From NCBI RefSeq assembly GCF_019049755.1, contig NZ_JAFMOS010000632.1, positions 1 through 40,678 of the forward strand: a stretch of DNA of 40,678 bases, given 5' to 3'. Both the position numbers and the translations under genes were made by a program. Numbering within the stretch: position 1 is the first letter of the stretch; each line of letters starts with the position of its first letter. The notes below the pieces were generated by a model. That model was not told where the DNA came from. It saw only the letters and a program-made list of their open reading frames with translations, and ran no database searches. The DNA is from Rahnella perminowiae. Lineage in GTDB: Bacteria > Pseudomonadota > Gammaproteobacteria > Enterobacterales > Enterobacteriaceae. Shown here piece by piece: positions 16,570-26,915 of the stretch.

Positions 16570-17259
16570 TCAATCGTCAAAATCGCGATAAATAGACTGT
16601 ATTTCTTCCTGAAAGAAGCCCCGATAGAGTAAATAACGCAGAACTTTCGATTTTTCCTTCCAGTCGGTCGGTAAATTTTCACCAAATTTCCTGACTGCTA
16701 AATCCCGTGCCAGAACACACCAGTCAACATCAGTATTTTCCAGCGCCACGGTGATGATTTCTTTATCGACACCTTTTTGCAGTAATTCCGAACGAATGCG
16801 CACCGCACCGTAACCTTTGTGACTGCGACCAGAGATATAGCGGCTGGCAAATTTGGCATCATCGAGCCAATGATGTTGATAGCAGTAATCAATCACCGCC
16901 TGCACATGTTCTTCCGAAATGGCTTCTGGCACAGGCCGTGGCTCAGGTTTACCTCTCACCGCTTCTTCGTCAGCAAATGCACTTTGCTCCGGCTTTTTAC
17001 GCGATAACCCACTGTTTTTCTTATTCTGAGGTTTAACAAAAGGCATCGGTGGAGTGAGCAACTTACGACGCAACTCGGCTTCACCGTGATCACGCTGAGA
17101 AAGCAAACGCATAGCGCGGTTCATCAGCGTGTTGATTTTAGCCGCATCACCCTCTTTTTTTGGGGGCTCAAACAGCGTGGACTCACTGTTCTGCGCCACT
17201 TCTTCCAGCAGTTTTTTCAGGTCGATAATTTTTTCATTGGGCGCTTTTTCATCGTGCAT
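16570..17259 (-). CDS. recX: RecX recombination regulator, long form
   Basis: RecX caps RecA filaments and inhibits their extension. This protein has 229 residues against 166 in E. coli. RecX-type three-helix modules are clear: RAMRLLSQRDHGEAELRRKL (about 47-66), VQAVIDYCYQHHWLDDAKFASRYISGRSHKGYGAVRIRSEL in parts, and the end VLRYLLYRGFFQEEIQSIYRDFDD. The extra length comes from a charged N-terminal extension of about 30 residues (EKIIDLKKLLEEVAQ) and a basic, proline-rich insert of about 30 residues after the first module (about 69-112). ATG 17259 with AGGGGA upstream is preferred over a TTG at 17280. It follows recA past a strong hairpin, so it is probably expressed by read-through. Confidence 0.95.
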   Translation of the reverse strand: MHDEKAPNEKIIDLKKLLEEVAQNSESTLFEPPKKEGDAAKINTLMNRAMRLLSQRDHGEAELRRKLLTPPMPFVKPQNKKNSGLSRKKPEQSAFADEEAVRGKPEPRPVPEAISEEHVQAVIDYCYQHHWLDDAKFASRYISGRSHKGYGAVRIRSELLQKGVDKEIITVALENTDVDWCVLARDLAVRKFGENLPTDWKEKSKVLRYLLYRGFFQEEIQSIYRDFDD

Positions 17260-17278
17260 AAGGTTTCCCCTGATATGC

Positions 17279-17311
17279 AAAATGCCAGTCTGGAAACCAG
17301 ACTGGCATTTT
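17279..17311. terminator. Perfect bidirectional hairpin between recA and recX
   Basis: AAAATGCCAGTCTGG, AAA, CCAGACTGGCATTTT: a perfect 15-bp stem with a three-base loop. It ends most recA transcripts and lies just upstream of the recX ribosome-binding site. In E. coli, recX is expressed by read-through of a comparable terminator. Confidence 0.92.
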
Positions 17312-17378
17312 AACGACTTCTGAAAGTCACGGATAACTATCCCCTGCCTTCAAATGTCTCTGTCAGACAACCGCGAAA

Positions 17379-18443
17379 TTAAAATTCTTCGCTGGTTTCC
17401 ATATTGTCGTCAGCATCTTCAGCAGTGGTCGCAGCACTCAGCTCACCGGTACCGCTCAGCAACATATCACGCAGTTTTTTGTCCAGCTCTGCAGCGACTT
17501 TCGGGTTTTCTTTAAGGTAGTTGCAAGAGTTTGCTTTACCCTGACCAATCTTCTCACCGTTGTAGCTGTACCAGGCACCGGCTTTCTCGATCAGTTTGTG
17601 CTTCACGCCCAGGTCGATCAGTTCGCCGTTGATATTGATACCTTCGCCGTACATGATCTGGAATTCAGCTTGCTTAAATGGCGCTGCGATTTTGTTCTTT
17701 ACAACTTTCACACGCGTTTCGCTACCGACAACCACATCACCTTCTTTGATAGCACCAATACGACGGATATCCAGACGTACAGAGGCGTAGAATTTCAGGG
17801 CATTACCGCCGGTAGTCGTTTCCGGGTTACCGAACATTACGCCGATTTTCATACGGATCTGGTTGATGAAGATCAGCAGGGTGTTGGCGTTTTTCAGGTT
17901 ACCGGCAAGCTTACGCATTGCCTGGCTCATCATACGTGCTGCAAGGCCCATATGAGAGTCACCAATTTCGCCTTCGATTTCAGCTTTTGGTGTCAGTGCT
18001 GCCACAGAGTCAACGATGATAACGTCAACGGCACCTGAACGGGTCAGCGCATCACAGATTTCGAGCGCCTGCTCTCCGGTATCTGGCTGTGAACACAGCA
18101 GGTTATCAATATCTACACCCAGTTTTTTAGCGTAGATAGGGTCCAGCGCATGTTCTGCATCGATGAACGCACAGGTTTTGCCTTCACGCTGTGCAGCCGC
18201 GATAACCTGCAAGGTCAGTGTGGTTTTACCGGACGATTCAGGACCATAAATTTCAACAATACGGCCCATTGGCAAGCCGCCAGCACCTAACGCGATATCC
18301 AGAGACAAAGAGCCGGTAGAGATCGTTTCGACGTCCATGGAGCGATCTTCCCCCAGACGCATGATGGAGCCTTTACCGAATTGCTTTTCGATCTGGCCCA
18401 GTGCTGCAGCTAACGCTTTTTGCTTGTTCTCATCAATAGCCAT
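17379..18443 (-). CDS. recA: RecA recombinase
   Basis: A 354-residue protein that forms filaments on single-stranded DNA, promotes strand exchange and triggers LexA self-cleavage. It begins [20 protein letters not shown]; the Walker A motif is GPESSGKTT (about 67-75), the L2 and MAW regions are conserved, and the tail is acidic ([16 protein letters not shown]). The start ATG 18443 follows GAGGAGT. Controlled by the LexA box at 18525-18544. Confidence 0.99.
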   Translation of the reverse strand: MAIDENKQKALAAALGQIEKQFGKGSIMRLGEDRSMDVETISTGSLSLDIALGAGGLPMGRIVEIYGPESSGKTTLTLQVIAAAQREGKTCAFIDAEHALDPIYAKKLGVDIDNLLCSQPDTGEQALEICDALTRSGAVDVIIVDSVAALTPKAEIEGEIGDSHMGLAARMMSQAMRKLAGNLKNANTLLIFINQIRMKIGVMFGNPETTTGGNALKFYASVRLDIRRIGAIKEGDVVVGSETRVKVVKNKIAAPFKQAEFQIMYGEGININGELIDLGVKHKLIEKAGAWYSYNGEKIGQGKANSCNYLKENPKVAAELDKKLRDMLLSGTGELSAATTAEDADDNMETSEEF

Positions 18444-18520
18444 TTTTACTCCTCGTCTGATACAGGGGAACATCCCGCCTGCATCATTGAATATAATTTA
18501 TGTACAGGTAATTGGCAGTA

Positions 18521-18548
18521 ATTATACTGTATGCTCATACAGTATCAA
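18521..18548 (-). promoter_or_regulatory. recA promoter with LexA box
   Basis: On the minus strand TTGATA (18543-18548) and TATAAT (18521-18526) are 16 bases apart. The palindrome TACTGTATGCTCATACAGTA (18525-18544) lies between them and equals the E. coli recA operator as I remember it. Confidence 0.95.
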
Positions 18549-18550
18549 GA

Positions 18551-19045
18551 CTAATTTTTAATAAACTCATCCAATGCTGTTTGTAGCGAAAAAACAGCGG
18601 CTTGCAAACGCACCGCTTCGCGATCGCCGGAAAAATGCTGTTTAACCATCAGAACATGCCCGTTTTTACCGGCAAAACCAAACCAGACAGTGCCGACAGG
18701 TTTTTCTTCGGAACCGCCATCAGGACCGGCAATACCGCTTACCGAAACGGCAACGTCCGCGCCCGCTGCGTGCAGAACACCCACTGCCATTTCATGCACC
18801 ACCTGCTCACTCACCGCACCATATTGTTCAAGCGTGCTTTCGCGCACACCCAGCAATTCATGCTTGGCCGCATTGCTGTAAGTGACAAATCCGCGATCAA
18901 ACCAGGCGGAACTGCCAGCAATATCCGTGATGGATTTAGCAATCAGCCCGCCAGTGCAGGATTCTGCGCATGTGATCCATAGTCCGTGTGCTTTAAGCGC
19001 AGCGCCGATTTCCACACTCAGCTCATGTAAACGTTTCTCGTCCAT
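18551..19045 (-). CDS. pncC: Nicotinamide-nucleotide amidase PncC
   Basis: A 164-residue protein of the CinA C-terminal family, one residue shorter than E. coli PncC (YgaD). It deamidates NMN to nicotinic acid mononucleotide in pyridine-nucleotide recycling. Motifs: AESCTGGLIAKSITDIAGSS, FVTYSNAAKHELLGV and SVSGIAGPDGGSEEKPVGTVW. ATG 19045 is preceded by GGAGGGA. It lies upstream of recA on the same strand; recA has its own promoter. Confidence 0.96.
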   Translation of the reverse strand: MDEKRLHELSVEIGAALKAHGLWITCAESCTGGLIAKSITDIAGSSAWFDRGFVTYSNAAKHELLGVRESTLEQYGAVSEQVVHEMAVGVLHAAGADVAVSVSGIAGPDGGSEEKPVGTVWFGFAGKNGHVLMVKQHFSGDREAVRLQAAVFSLQTALDEFIKN

Positions 19046-19148
19046 ATTCCCTCCTGGCAGGTCATCTGAAACTGACCTGATGTTAGCATTTCTCTTCAGG
19101 TCTGTGAGTCATGTCGACGCGTTTTGCGCGATGTATTCCGAATTGGCA

Positions 19149-19183
19149 TAAAAACAAAAAAGAAGGGCCGCGTTTTGCGGCCC
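19149..19183 (-). terminator. mltB terminator
   Basis: GGGCCGC-GTTTT-GCGGCCC (19165-19183), followed on the minus strand by TTCTTTTTTGTTTT. It lies 25 bases after mltB. Confidence 0.9.
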
Positions 19184-19207
19184 CCATGAACAATTCCCGA
19201 ACCGGCA

Positions 19208-20311
19208 TTAACGTGCCGCTTTTACTGCCTCACCTAACTGCCATACCGCCATCGCATAATGAACGCTGTGGTTATAACGGGTAATAGTGTAAAAGTTCGG
19301 CAGTCCGTACCAGTACTGATAATTAGTGCCCATATCAAGGCGCAGCAGGCTGGCTTCCTGGTAGTTACCCAGTGAACCCAACGGGCTCAGCCCCGCCGCT
19401 TTCAACGTATATAACGGATACTTGGTTTTAAAGCCATTTTCAAGCAAGGGTGCCTGCCCCGCTGCCGGTACCGCAATCGGCGCGCCCTTCGTCCAGCCAT
19501 GGGCCTTGAAATAATTGGCGACACTGCCGATGGCATCAATGGGATCCCACAGGTTAGCATGACCGTCGCCATTAAAATCGACGGCATAATCTTTATAAGA
19601 CGAAGGCATAAACTGACCATAGCCCATCGCGCCCGCGAAAGAACCGCGCAGGCTCAGGGGATCGTCGCCTTCACGGCGCGACATCAACAGGAAGGTTTCC
19701 AGTTCGCCGGAAAAGTACTCAGCCCGACGCGGATAGGCAAAGGATAAGGTCGCCAGCGCATCAATAATACGGGTTTTACCCATTACGCGCCCCCAGCGGG
19801 TTTCCACACCGATAATACCCACAATGATTTCCGGCGGCACGCCGTAAACCTGCTCTGCACGCTGTAACGCATCCTGATATTGATTCCAGAACACCACGCC
19901 ATTTTGCACGTTATCCGGCGTAATGAATTTACTGCGGTAGCGATTCCACGCCCCGTTCGGCACGGTCGATGGCGGGCCGGAAGGTGCCTGCTGATCCATC
20001 AGTCTTAAGACAAAGGCCAGACGCTTAGTCTGCGACAGGACGTCATGCAGTTGCTGACGGTCAAATCCATGCTCGCGTACCATTTTGTCAACAAACTGGT
20101 TCATGGCCGGATCATAGGCGAAATCGCCGGTCTGGACGGCACCGGTATGCTCCGGCTGGAGCAGAAAGCCACCGTCAGGCACGGTACTCGCGCTGGCATT
20201 TCTTCCATCGGAAAAAGGATTTCGCGGACCTGCAGGCTGAGGTGCGCTTTTATGACTGCTACATGCAGAAAGTATAAGAACCAGGGGAAGAATGACTGCC
20301 AGATGGCGCAT
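19208..20311 (-). CDS. mltB: Membrane-bound lytic transglycosylase B
   Basis: A 367-residue murein lytic transglycosylase anchored in the outer membrane. The signal MRHLAVILPLVLILSAC has a lipobox with Cys 17. The catalytic domain has the MltB active-site Glu in GVETRWGRVMG, then SFAGAMGYGQFMPSSY and DFNGDGHANLWDPIDAIGSVANYF, and ends with YNHSVHYAMAVWQL. A low-complexity linker (residues 18-55) joins lipid anchor and enzyme. I chose ATG 20311, which has ACGGA upstream; an in-frame ATG at 20332 has no binding site. Divergent from mutS. Confidence 0.95.
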   Translation of the reverse strand: MRHLAVILPLVLILSACSSHKSAPQPAGPRNPFSDGRNASASTVPDGGFLLQPEHTGAVQTGDFAYDPAMNQFVDKMVREHGFDRQQLHDVLSQTKRLAFVLRLMDQQAPSGPPSTVPNGAWNRYRSKFITPDNVQNGVVFWNQYQDALQRAEQVYGVPPEIIVGIIGVETRWGRVMGKTRIIDALATLSFAYPRRAEYFSGELETFLLMSRREGDDPLSLRGSFAGAMGYGQFMPSSYKDYAVDFNGDGHANLWDPIDAIGSVANYFKAHGWTKGAPIAVPAAGQAPLLENGFKTKYPLYTLKAAGLSPLGSLGNYQEASLLRLDMGTNYQYWYGLPNFYTITRYNHSVHYAMAVWQLGEAVKAAR

Positions 20312-20429
20312 CGGATATCCGTAACCATGCAAAAAAAGAGGTGCGGATATGGTAGAGCATTATCAAGGCCGAAAAAACTGAAAATCACCGTCTTTACACC
20401 ACAGCAGAAAGGTTACATTTTCAGATAAG

Positions 20430-20447
20430 TTGCGTGACGTTACGCAA
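20430..20447. promoter_or_regulatory. Dyad in the mltB-mutS divergent region
   Basis: TTGCGT (20430-20435), six bases, ACGCAA (20442-20447). The symmetric site sits between the divergent genes and could be an operator. No known regulator is recognised; a chance palindrome is possible. Confidence 0.25.
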
Positions 20448-20543
20448 GTTCAGAACGCAGCGTAGTTTTTTGGCTCTACTCACGTTAGGATCCGTTGTAA
20501 AGTCGTTGCCCCAGGCGGTAAGAGCCAACAGGATGATTTAAAA

Positions 20544-23120
20544 TTGAATCAACTCAATGAAAAACAAAACAATATGACCGGACTGGATGCCCACACCCCA
20601 ATGATGCAGCAATACCTGCGCCTTAAAGCAGAGAACCCGGATGTTCTGCTGTTTTACCGTATGGGTGACTTCTACGAGCTGTTTTATGACGATGCGAAAC
20701 GCGCATCGCAACTGATGGATATCTCCCTGACCAAACGCGGTGCATCTGCCGGTGAGCCGATCCCGATGGCAGGTGTGCCTTATCATGCAGTAGAAGGTTA
20801 CCTGGCGAAGCTGGTCCAGCTCGGTGAATCCGTTGCGATTGCTGAACAAATTGGCGACCCGGCACTGAGCAAAGGGCCGGTTGAACGCAAAGTGGTACGC
20901 ATCGTCACGCCAGGCACCGTCAGTGACGAAGCATTACTGAGCGAGCGTTACGATAACCTGCTGGCGGCGATCTGGCAGGACGGACGCGGGTTTGGTTACG
21001 CCACGCTGGATATCAGTTCCGGACGTTTCCGCGTCGCACAGCCTGATGATCCGGAAACCATGGCGGCCGAATTACAACGCACCAATCCGGCGGAGTTACT
21101 CTACCCGGAAAGCTTTGAAGCCATGTCGCTGATTTCTTCCCGCCGTGGCCTGCGCCGCCGTCCGATGTGGGAATTCGAGCTGGAAACTGCCAAACAGCAG
21201 CTGAACCTGCAATTTGGCACACGCGATTTAAGCGGCTTCGGCGTTGAGCAGGCCACTCAGGCACTGCGCGCTGCCGGTTGTCTGCTGCAATACGTTAAGG
21301 ATACCCAGCGTACTGCCCTGCCGCATATCCGGGGCGTCACGATGGAACGCCAGCAGGACGGTATCATTATGGATGCGGCTACCCGCCGTAACCTGGAACT
21401 GACGCAAAATCTGGCCGGTGGTATAGAAAATACGCTGGCGGCCGTGCTCGATCAGGCTGTCACGCCGATGGGCAGCCGCATGCTCAAACGCTGGATCCAC
21501 ATGCCAAGCCGCGATATCAAATTGCTGACACATCGCCAGCAGGCGATCGGTGCATTGCAGGATCTCACGGCAGATCTGCAACCGGTACTGCGACAGGTCG
21601 GCGACCTCGAACGTATACTGGCACGGCTCGCATTGCGCAGCGCCCGCCCGCGTGACCTGGCTCGTATGCGTCATGCGATGCAGCAACTGCCGGAAATCCG
21701 GGAAATATTGCAGGAAACCGACGCCGCACATGTAAAAACACTGGTCGGACAAACCGGTGAGTTCACCGAACTGGTGGAACTGCTCGAGCGCGCAATCATC
21801 GAAACGCCGCCGGTTCTGGTACGTGATGGCGGTGTAATCGCACCGGGCTACAATGCCGAGCTGGATGAATGGCGAGCCCTGGCAGACGGCGCGACCGATT
21901 ATCTCGACAGATTAGAGATCCGCGAACGCGAGAAACTGGGGCTGGATACGCTGAAAGTCGGTTTCAACGGCGTGCATGGTTATTACATTCAGGTCAGCCG
22001 CGGTCAGAGCCATCTGGTGCCGATCCACTATGTCCGTCGCCAGACGCTCAAAAACGCTGAGCGCTACATCATTCCTGAGTTGAAAGAGTACGAAGACAAA
22101 GTGCTGACTTCAAAAGGCAAAGCCTTGTCTCTGGAAAAAGCGCTGTACGAAGAGCTGTTCGATCTACTGATGCCACACCTGTCCGCATTACAGCAAAGCG
22201 CCAGTGCACTGGCGGAACTGGATGTTCTGAGCAACCTGGCAGAACGTGCGTACACATTGAATTACGCCTGTCCGACGATGAGTGAAAAACCGGGCATTAA
22301 TATTACCGGTGGCCGCCATCCTGTGGTTGAACAGGTACTGAGCGAACCGTTTATTTCCAACCCGCTGAATATGTCTCCGGCACGGCGCATGCTGATCATC
22401 ACCGGTCCGAATATGGGCGGTAAAAGTACCTATATGCGTCAGGCGGCGCTGATCGTCCTGATGGCGCATATCGGCAGCTATGTGCCCGCAGAAACCGCTG
22501 TTATCGGGCCTGTGGATCGCATTTTTACCCGTGTCGGTGCGGCGGACGATCTGGCTTCGGGGCGTTCTACCTTTATGGTGGAAATGACCGAAACCGCCAA
22601 TATCCTCCATAACGCCACCGAAAACAGTCTGGTATTGATGGATGAAATCGGGAGAGGGACGTCAACGTATGATGGTTTGTCGCTGGCATGGGCGTGTGCG
22701 GAAAATCTCGCCAGCCGTATTAAAGCCATGACGCTGTTCGCCACCCATTATTTCGAGCTGACTACCCTGCCGGAAAAAATGGAAGGCACGGTCAATGTTC
22801 ATCTGGATGCTATTGAACACGGCGACACGATCGCCTTTATGCACAGCGTACAGGATGGCGCGGCCAGCAAGAGTTACGGTCTGGCCGTTGCGGCGCTGGC
22901 GGGTGTTCCGCGAGATGTGATTAAGCGTGCGCGTCAGAAACTGAAAGAGCTGGAAACGTTGTCCAACAACGCTGCAGCCAGCAAAGTCGATGGCCCGCAA
23001 TTGGCATTACTGACGGAAGAAGTGTCTCCGGCGGTTGAAGCGCTGGAATCTCTCGATGCAGATTCTCTGTCGCCACGTCAGGCGCTGGAATGGATATATC
23101 GTCTGAAAGATATGGTGTAG
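20544..23120 (+). CDS. mutS: DNA mismatch repair protein MutS
   Basis: An 858-residue (or 848) mismatch sensor. The mismatch-probing Phe-X-Glu is in [12 protein letters not shown]. The ATPase has Walker [14 protein letters not shown], Walker [17 protein letters not shown], and [11 protein letters not shown]; the C-terminal part ends with the tetramerisation helix [16 protein letters not shown]. Two starts are possible: TTG 20544, with AGGAT about ten bases upstream, or ATG 20574 ([14 protein letters not shown]), which aligns better with the E. coli start but lacks a clear binding site. It is convergent with rpoS, separated by one shared terminator. Confidence 0.97.
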   Translation: MNQLNEKQNNMTGLDAHTPMMQQYLRLKAENPDVLLFYRMGDFYELFYDDAKRASQLMDISLTKRGASAGEPIPMAGVPYHAVEGYLAKLVQLGESVAIAEQIGDPALSKGPVERKVVRIVTPGTVSDEALLSERYDNLLAAIWQDGRGFGYATLDISSGRFRVAQPDDPETMAAELQRTNPAELLYPESFEAMSLISSRRGLRRRPMWEFELETAKQQLNLQFGTRDLSGFGVEQATQALRAAGCLLQYVKDTQRTALPHIRGVTMERQQDGIIMDAATRRNLELTQNLAGGIENTLAAVLDQAVTPMGSRMLKRWIHMPSRDIKLLTHRQQAIGALQDLTADLQPVLRQVGDLERILARLALRSARPRDLARMRHAMQQLPEIREILQETDAAHVKTLVGQTGEFTELVELLERAIIETPPVLVRDGGVIAPGYNAELDEWRALADGATDYLDRLEIREREKLGLDTLKVGFNGVHGYYIQVSRGQSHLVPIHYVRRQTLKNAERYIIPELKEYEDKVLTSKGKALSLEKALYEELFDLLMPHLSALQQSASALAELDVLSNLAERAYTLNYACPTMSEKPGINITGGRHPVVEQVLSEPFISNPLNMSPARRMLIITGPNMGGKSTYMRQAALIVLMAHIGSYVPAETAVIGPVDRIFTRVGAADDLASGRSTFMVEMTETANILHNATENSLVLMDEIGRGTSTYDGLSLAWACAENLASRIKAMTLFATHYFELTTLPEKMEGTVNVHLDAIEHGDTIAFMHSVQDGAASKSYGLAVAALAGVPRDVIKRARQKLKELETLSNNAAASKVDGPQLALLTEEVSPAVEALESLDADSLSPRQALEWIYRLKDMV

Positions 23121-23149
23121 ATATCCGCTGGTCAGAACAGGAAGCATAA

Positions 23150-23178
23150 AAAAACGGTGGGATTGACCCACCGTTTTT
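23150..23178. terminator. Bidirectional terminator between mutS and rpoS
   Basis: AAAAACGGTGGG (23150-23161), ATTGA, CCCACCGTTTTT (23167-23178): a perfect 12-bp stem usable in both directions. Confidence 0.92.
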
Positions 23179-23231
23179 ATGTGTTGTTCTTACAGGATAG
23201 AACATGATGCAACCACTGCCCGGCGAATAAG

Positions 23232-24218
23232 TTATTCGCGGAACAATGCTTCGATGCTCAGTCCCTGCCCCTGCAGGATTTCACGCAGGCGACGCAAACC
23301 TTCTACCTGAATCTGACGAACACGCTCACGTGTCAGGCCAATCTCGCGGCCTACATCTTCCAGCGTCGCTGCTTCATAGCCTAACAGGCCGAAACGGCGC
23401 GCCAGAACTTCACGCTGTTTTGCATTCAACTCGAATAACCACTTAACGATACTTTGTTTCATATCGTCATCTTGTGTGGTGTCTTCCGGGCCGTTGTCTT
23501 TCTCATCCGCCAGAATATCTAACAACGCTTTCTCTGAGTCACCGCCCAACGGAGTATCCACAGAAGTAATGCGTTCATTCAGGCGCAACATACGGCTGAC
23601 GTCATGTACCGGTTTGTCGAGCTGCTCAGCAATCTCTTCAGCACTCGGTTCATGGTCCAGTTTATGTGCAAGTTCACGTGCAGTACGCAGGTAAACGTTC
23701 AGTTCTTTAACGATGTGAATGGGCAAACGGATAGTACGGGTTTGATTCATGATCGCCCGTTCAATCGTCTGACGGATCCACCATGTTGCATAGGTAGAGA
23801 AACGGAAACCGCGCTCAGGATCAAATTTTTCAACCGCACGGATCAGACCCAGGTTACCTTCCTCGATCAGATCCAGCAGTGCCAGACCGCGATTACTGTA
23901 GCGGCGGGCAATTTTAACCACTAAACGCAGATTACTTTCAATCATACGGCGGCGGGAAGGAACATCTCCCCGCAACGCGCGTCGTGCAAAATAAACTTCC
24001 TCTTCTGCAGTAAGCAGAGGGGAATAACCGATTTCACCGAGGTACAGTTGAGTGGCGTCCAGCACTCGTTGGCTTACAGTCTGCGACAACAATTCTTCTT
24101 CAGCATCGTTGTCGGCAGTCTCTTCGACTATTGCTTTCTCGTCAAAGGCTTCAGCGCTGTTCTCATCGAAATCTACATCATCATGTAACTCGTTAACTTT
24201 CAGCGTATTCTGACTCAT
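23232..24218 (-). CDS. rpoS: RNA polymerase sigma factor RpoS
   Basis: A 328-residue sigma-S, two residues shorter than E. coli. The start [20 protein letters not shown] diverges only in region 1. Region 2 ([48 protein letters not shown]), region 3 and region 4 ([22 protein letters not shown]) are intact, so the allele should be functional. It is the master regulator of stationary-phase and stress genes. Its main promoter is expected within nlpD and a conserved sRNA-responsive leader precedes it. Confidence 0.99.
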   Translation of the reverse strand: MSQNTLKVNELHDDVDFDENSAEAFDEKAIVEETADNDAEEELLSQTVSQRVLDATQLYLGEIGYSPLLTAEEEVYFARRALRGDVPSRRRMIESNLRLVVKIARRYSNRGLALLDLIEEGNLGLIRAVEKFDPERGFRFSTYATWWIRQTIERAIMNQTRTIRLPIHIVKELNVYLRTARELAHKLDHEPSAEEIAEQLDKPVHDVSRMLRLNERITSVDTPLGGDSEKALLDILADEKDNGPEDTTQDDDMKQSIVKWLFELNAKQREVLARRFGLLGYEAATLEDVGREIGLTRERVRQIQVEGLRRLREILQGQGLSIEALFRE

Positions 24219-24330
24219 AAGCTGCTCCTACCCGTGGTCCCGAGGGCAGAATCGATGCTCTGCCCCGATTTATCGCTGCGGAAGATAACGCAGCGGGTTT
24301 ACGGATTTCCCCTTGTAACGAATTTCAAAA
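24219..24330 (-). promoter_or_regulatory. rpoS mRNA leader with sRNA pairing segment
   Basis: The leader between the nlpD 3' end and rpoS keeps the segment that pairs with DsrA, RprA and ArcZ in E. coli: on the minus strand TTACAAGGGGAAATCCGTAA, at about 24299-24318, followed by ACCCGCTGCGTTAT. Near the start, ACGGGTAGGAGC carries the ribosome-binding site that the leader hairpin occludes. A species-specific GC-rich hairpin (GGGCAGAGCATCGATTCTGCCC) lies between. Part of this region is also coding for nlpD. Confidence 0.8.
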
Positions 24331-25292
24331 TGCAATCTTACTGAACTGGTTCCGGTGCTACCCATAGTCGCTATTTTTTGTCCCGCCTGCACTTCTTGTT
24401 GTTCCCGGACCAGCATTGTATCGTTATGTGCATAGGCGCTCAGGTAATCATCATTGTGTTTAATGATGATCAGATTACCGTAACCGCGAAGAGCATTACC
24501 CGCGTAAACCACACGCCCCGAGGCGGTTGCTACGACAGACTGTCCACGCGAACCAGCAATATCGATCCCCTTATTTCCCCCTTCAGAAGCAGAGAAATTA
24601 TCGATAATTTTCCCGTCAGTCGGCCATTTCCAGGAGGAAACCGGACCGCCATTATTTGTTGAGGTGGCGACGGGAGTGCTGGCTACAGCAACAGGTGTTG
24701 TGGTGGTAGTAACTGCACCTGATGAAGGCAACATCCTGCCTACATTCTGTTTACCAGAAGAATCAGAATACGTGGTAGTTGGTTGAGATGCAACCACAGA
24801 ACCTGTGAGCATGCCCCCGGTTGGAGCTTTCGGAACACCACCATTTGTAGCATCTGCGACCGCTACCGTACCCCCGGTGCTCGCCGCAGAAGAAACGTTA
24901 TTGATCTGAATTGTCTGGCCAACTTCAAGGCTGTATGGCGCAGGAATATTATTGCGTGCGGCCAGGTCGCGGAAGTCATTGCCCGTGATCCAGGCAATAT
25001 AGAACAGGGTGTCGCCGCGCTTCACCTGGTAGGTGCTGCCGCTATAACTTCCTTTAGGGATCGAGTTATAGCTGCGGTTGTAAACAATATGTCCGCCGGG
25101 TCCGACGGCAGGTGCCATTTGCGGAGCAGAATTCAGAGTATTCTGACTACTATTGCCGCTGTTACCGCCGCCATTGACGCTGCTGATGGGTGCGGATGTC
25201 GTTGAATTGTTCGTACATCCCGCCATCCAGGCACTGATAAAAGTACACATTGCAATGCGGCTTAGTGTTTTTATTGGGCTTCCCGTGCTCAT
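24270..25292 (-). CDS. nlpD: Lipoprotein NlpD, activator of amidase AmiC
   Basis: A 340-residue outer-membrane lipoprotein. The signal ends in the lipobox MAGC (Cys 26). A LysM domain (about 88-132, [17 protein letters not shown]) binds peptidoglycan; a long Ser/Thr/Ala/Val-rich linker follows; a LytM/M23 domain (about 225-337) is at the end. The last metal site reads RLHFEIR instead of the HxH of active M23 peptidases, in line with the degenerate, regulatory role of NlpD in daughter-cell separation. ATG 25292 has GGGGGA upstream. It lies 242 bases after pcm; that gap contains inverted repeats (for example GCGCCAGCTGGCGC at 25342-25355) but no gene. Confidence 0.96.
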   Translation of the reverse strand: MSTGSPIKTLSRIAMCTFISAWMAGCTNNSTTSAPISSVNGGGNSGNSSQNTLNSAPQMAPAVGPGGHIVYNRSYNSIPKGSYSGSTYQVKRGDTLFYIAWITGNDFRDLAARNNIPAPYSLEVGQTIQINNVSSAASTGGTVAVADATNGGVPKAPTGGMLTGSVVASQPTTTYSDSSGKQNVGRMLPSSGAVTTTTTPVAVASTPVATSTNNGGPVSSWKWPTDGKIIDNFSASEGGNKGIDIAGSRGQSVVATASGRVVYAGNALRGYGNLIIIKHNDDYLSAYAHNDTMLVREQQEVQAGQKIATMGSTGTSSVRLHFEIRYKGKSVNPLRYLPQR

Positions 25293-25534
25293 ATTTCCCC
25301 CGTTACGGCAATCTCAGAATATCTCTTTAACCGCGCACACCGCGCCAGCTGGCGCTTTTCGTGTCACCGGACACGGTGCGGGCAGGCAACATACTCATTC
25401 AGGTCTTCGCCCGAATGCCGCAGTGCCATAAAAAACTGTAGTGGATGCTATCAACATCGCCAGTACAGCACCATATATCAGTTGTATTTAAATTTTAAGG
25501 AGTTAGTCCTGAAGGTACCGGCGTATGGCCGGTG

Positions 25535-26161
25535 TCAGGCGAGTTCGCCTTTCACCAGCGGGACAAAACGAACAGCTTCGATAGTCTCTGCAACAAACTC
25601 ACCACCACGCCGGGTGACCCGTTGCAATGTCTGATTTTCTTCGCCCACTGGCAGAATTAATACACCGCCATCATCGAGTTGTTGCAACAGATCTTGAGGT
25701 ATTTCAGGAGGTGCGGCGGTGACAATAATGGCATCAAACGGGCCACGCGAAGGCCAGCCCTGCCAGCCGTCACCATGACGGGTGGAAACATTATGCAAAT
25801 CGAGTTGCTTGAGACGTCTTTTCGCCTGCCATTGCAACCCTTTGATGCGCTCAACCGAGAAAACATGCTCAACCAGATGTGCCAGAATGGCCGTCTGATA
25901 GCCTGAACCGGTGCCAATTTCCAGCACGCGGGACGAGGGCGTAAGGCGCAATAACTCGGTCATTCTCGCCACGGTATAAGGCTGAGAAATGGTCTGACCG
26001 GACCCGATAGGCAACGCCGTGTTTTCGTAAGCTTTATGCTGAAAGGCCTCATCCACGAAACGCTCACGCGGCACAGACTCGATGGCATGCAACAGTTTTT
26101 CATCATGAATACCCTGCAGGCGCAGTTGTTCCAGCAGGTTGTACATCGGTTTATTCACCAT
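25535..26161 (-). CDS. pcm: Protein-L-isoaspartate O-methyltransferase
   Basis: A 208-residue AdoMet enzyme that starts repair of isoaspartyl residues in aged proteins; same length as E. coli Pcm. Motif I is [16 protein letters not shown]; other conserved parts are [25 protein letters not shown] and the end [12 protein letters not shown]. The start ATG 26161 overlaps the surE end by 11 bases, as is usual for this pair. Part of the surE-pcm-nlpD-rpoS cluster of survival genes. Confidence 0.97.
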   Translation of the reverse strand: MVNKPMYNLLEQLRLQGIHDEKLLHAIESVPRERFVDEAFQHKAYENTALPIGSGQTISQPYTVARMTELLRLTPSSRVLEIGTGSGYQTAILAHLVEHVFSVERIKGLQWQAKRRLKQLDLHNVSTRHGDGWQGWPSRGPFDAIIVTAAPPEIPQDLLQQLDDGGVLILPVGEENQTLQRVTRRGGEFVAETIEAVRFVPLVKGELA

Positions 26162-26915
26162 TCGCGCTCACCCCGGCCTTTTCCAACCATGAGACCACGA
26201 CATCCTGAGCCGCATAGGCGGTTAAATCCACCTGTAGTGGCGTCACTGAAACATAACCTTGCGCTACAGCAGCAAAATCAGTATCAGGTGCGATATCAAA
26301 TTTATCTCCCGGCGGGCCTATCCAGTACAAGTCCTGACCCCGCGGGTCCTGCTGACAAAATACCTGCTCGGCCGGATGACGGCTACCGCAACGCGTCACC
26401 CTGATCCCTTTGACCTGCGAAAGTGGCAGATCCGGGACGTTAATGTTCAAAATCTTGCCGGTGCGCAAAGGCTCACGTGCCAGTGCCCTGAGGAGCCGGC
26501 AGGTGATGATTGCTGCCGTGTCATAATGCTGATGTCCGTCCAGCGACACCGCCAACGCAGGAAAGCCCAGATGGCGTCCTTCCATCGCGGCGGCAACCGT
26601 GCCGGAATAGATCACATCGTCGCCCAGATTTGGCCCTGCATTGATGCCAGAAACCACAATATCCGGCTTCGGGCGCATCAGCGTATTCACACCAAGGTAC
26701 ACACAGTCGGTCGGCGTACCGTTAATCACGGCGGTATCACCGTTAGGGTAAGACTGAATACGCAACGGGCCATCCAGCGTCAACGCATTAGATGCACCGC
26801 TGCGGTTACGATCAGGGGCCACCAGCTTCACATCAGCAAACTCACGCAGCGCGGACGCCAGCGCCTGTATGCCGGGAGCCAGTACGCCGTCGTCGTTACT
26901 CAGTAATATCCGCAT
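26151..26915 (-). CDS. surE: 5'/3'-nucleotidase SurE
   Basis: A 254-residue metal-dependent nucleotidase/exopolyphosphatase. The metal site is in [10 protein letters not shown] (D8, D9), with the phosphate-binding [15 protein letters not shown] and [25 protein letters not shown] also present. ATG 26915 gives the conserved start; three extra upstream codons are unlikely to be used. It overlaps the end of truD by 20 bases. Confidence 0.97.
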   Translation of the reverse strand: MRILLSNDDGVLAPGIQALASALREFADVKLVAPDRNRSGASNALTLDGPLRIQSYPNGDTAVINGTPTDCVYLGVNTLMRPKPDIVVSGINAGPNLGDDVIYSGTVAAAMEGRHLGFPALAVSLDGHQHYDTAAIITCRLLRALAREPLRTGKILNINVPDLPLSQVKGIRVTRCGSRHPAEQVFCQQDPRGQDLYWIGPPGDKFDIAPDTDFAAVAQGYVSVTPLQVDLTAYAAQDVVVSWLEKAGVSANGE

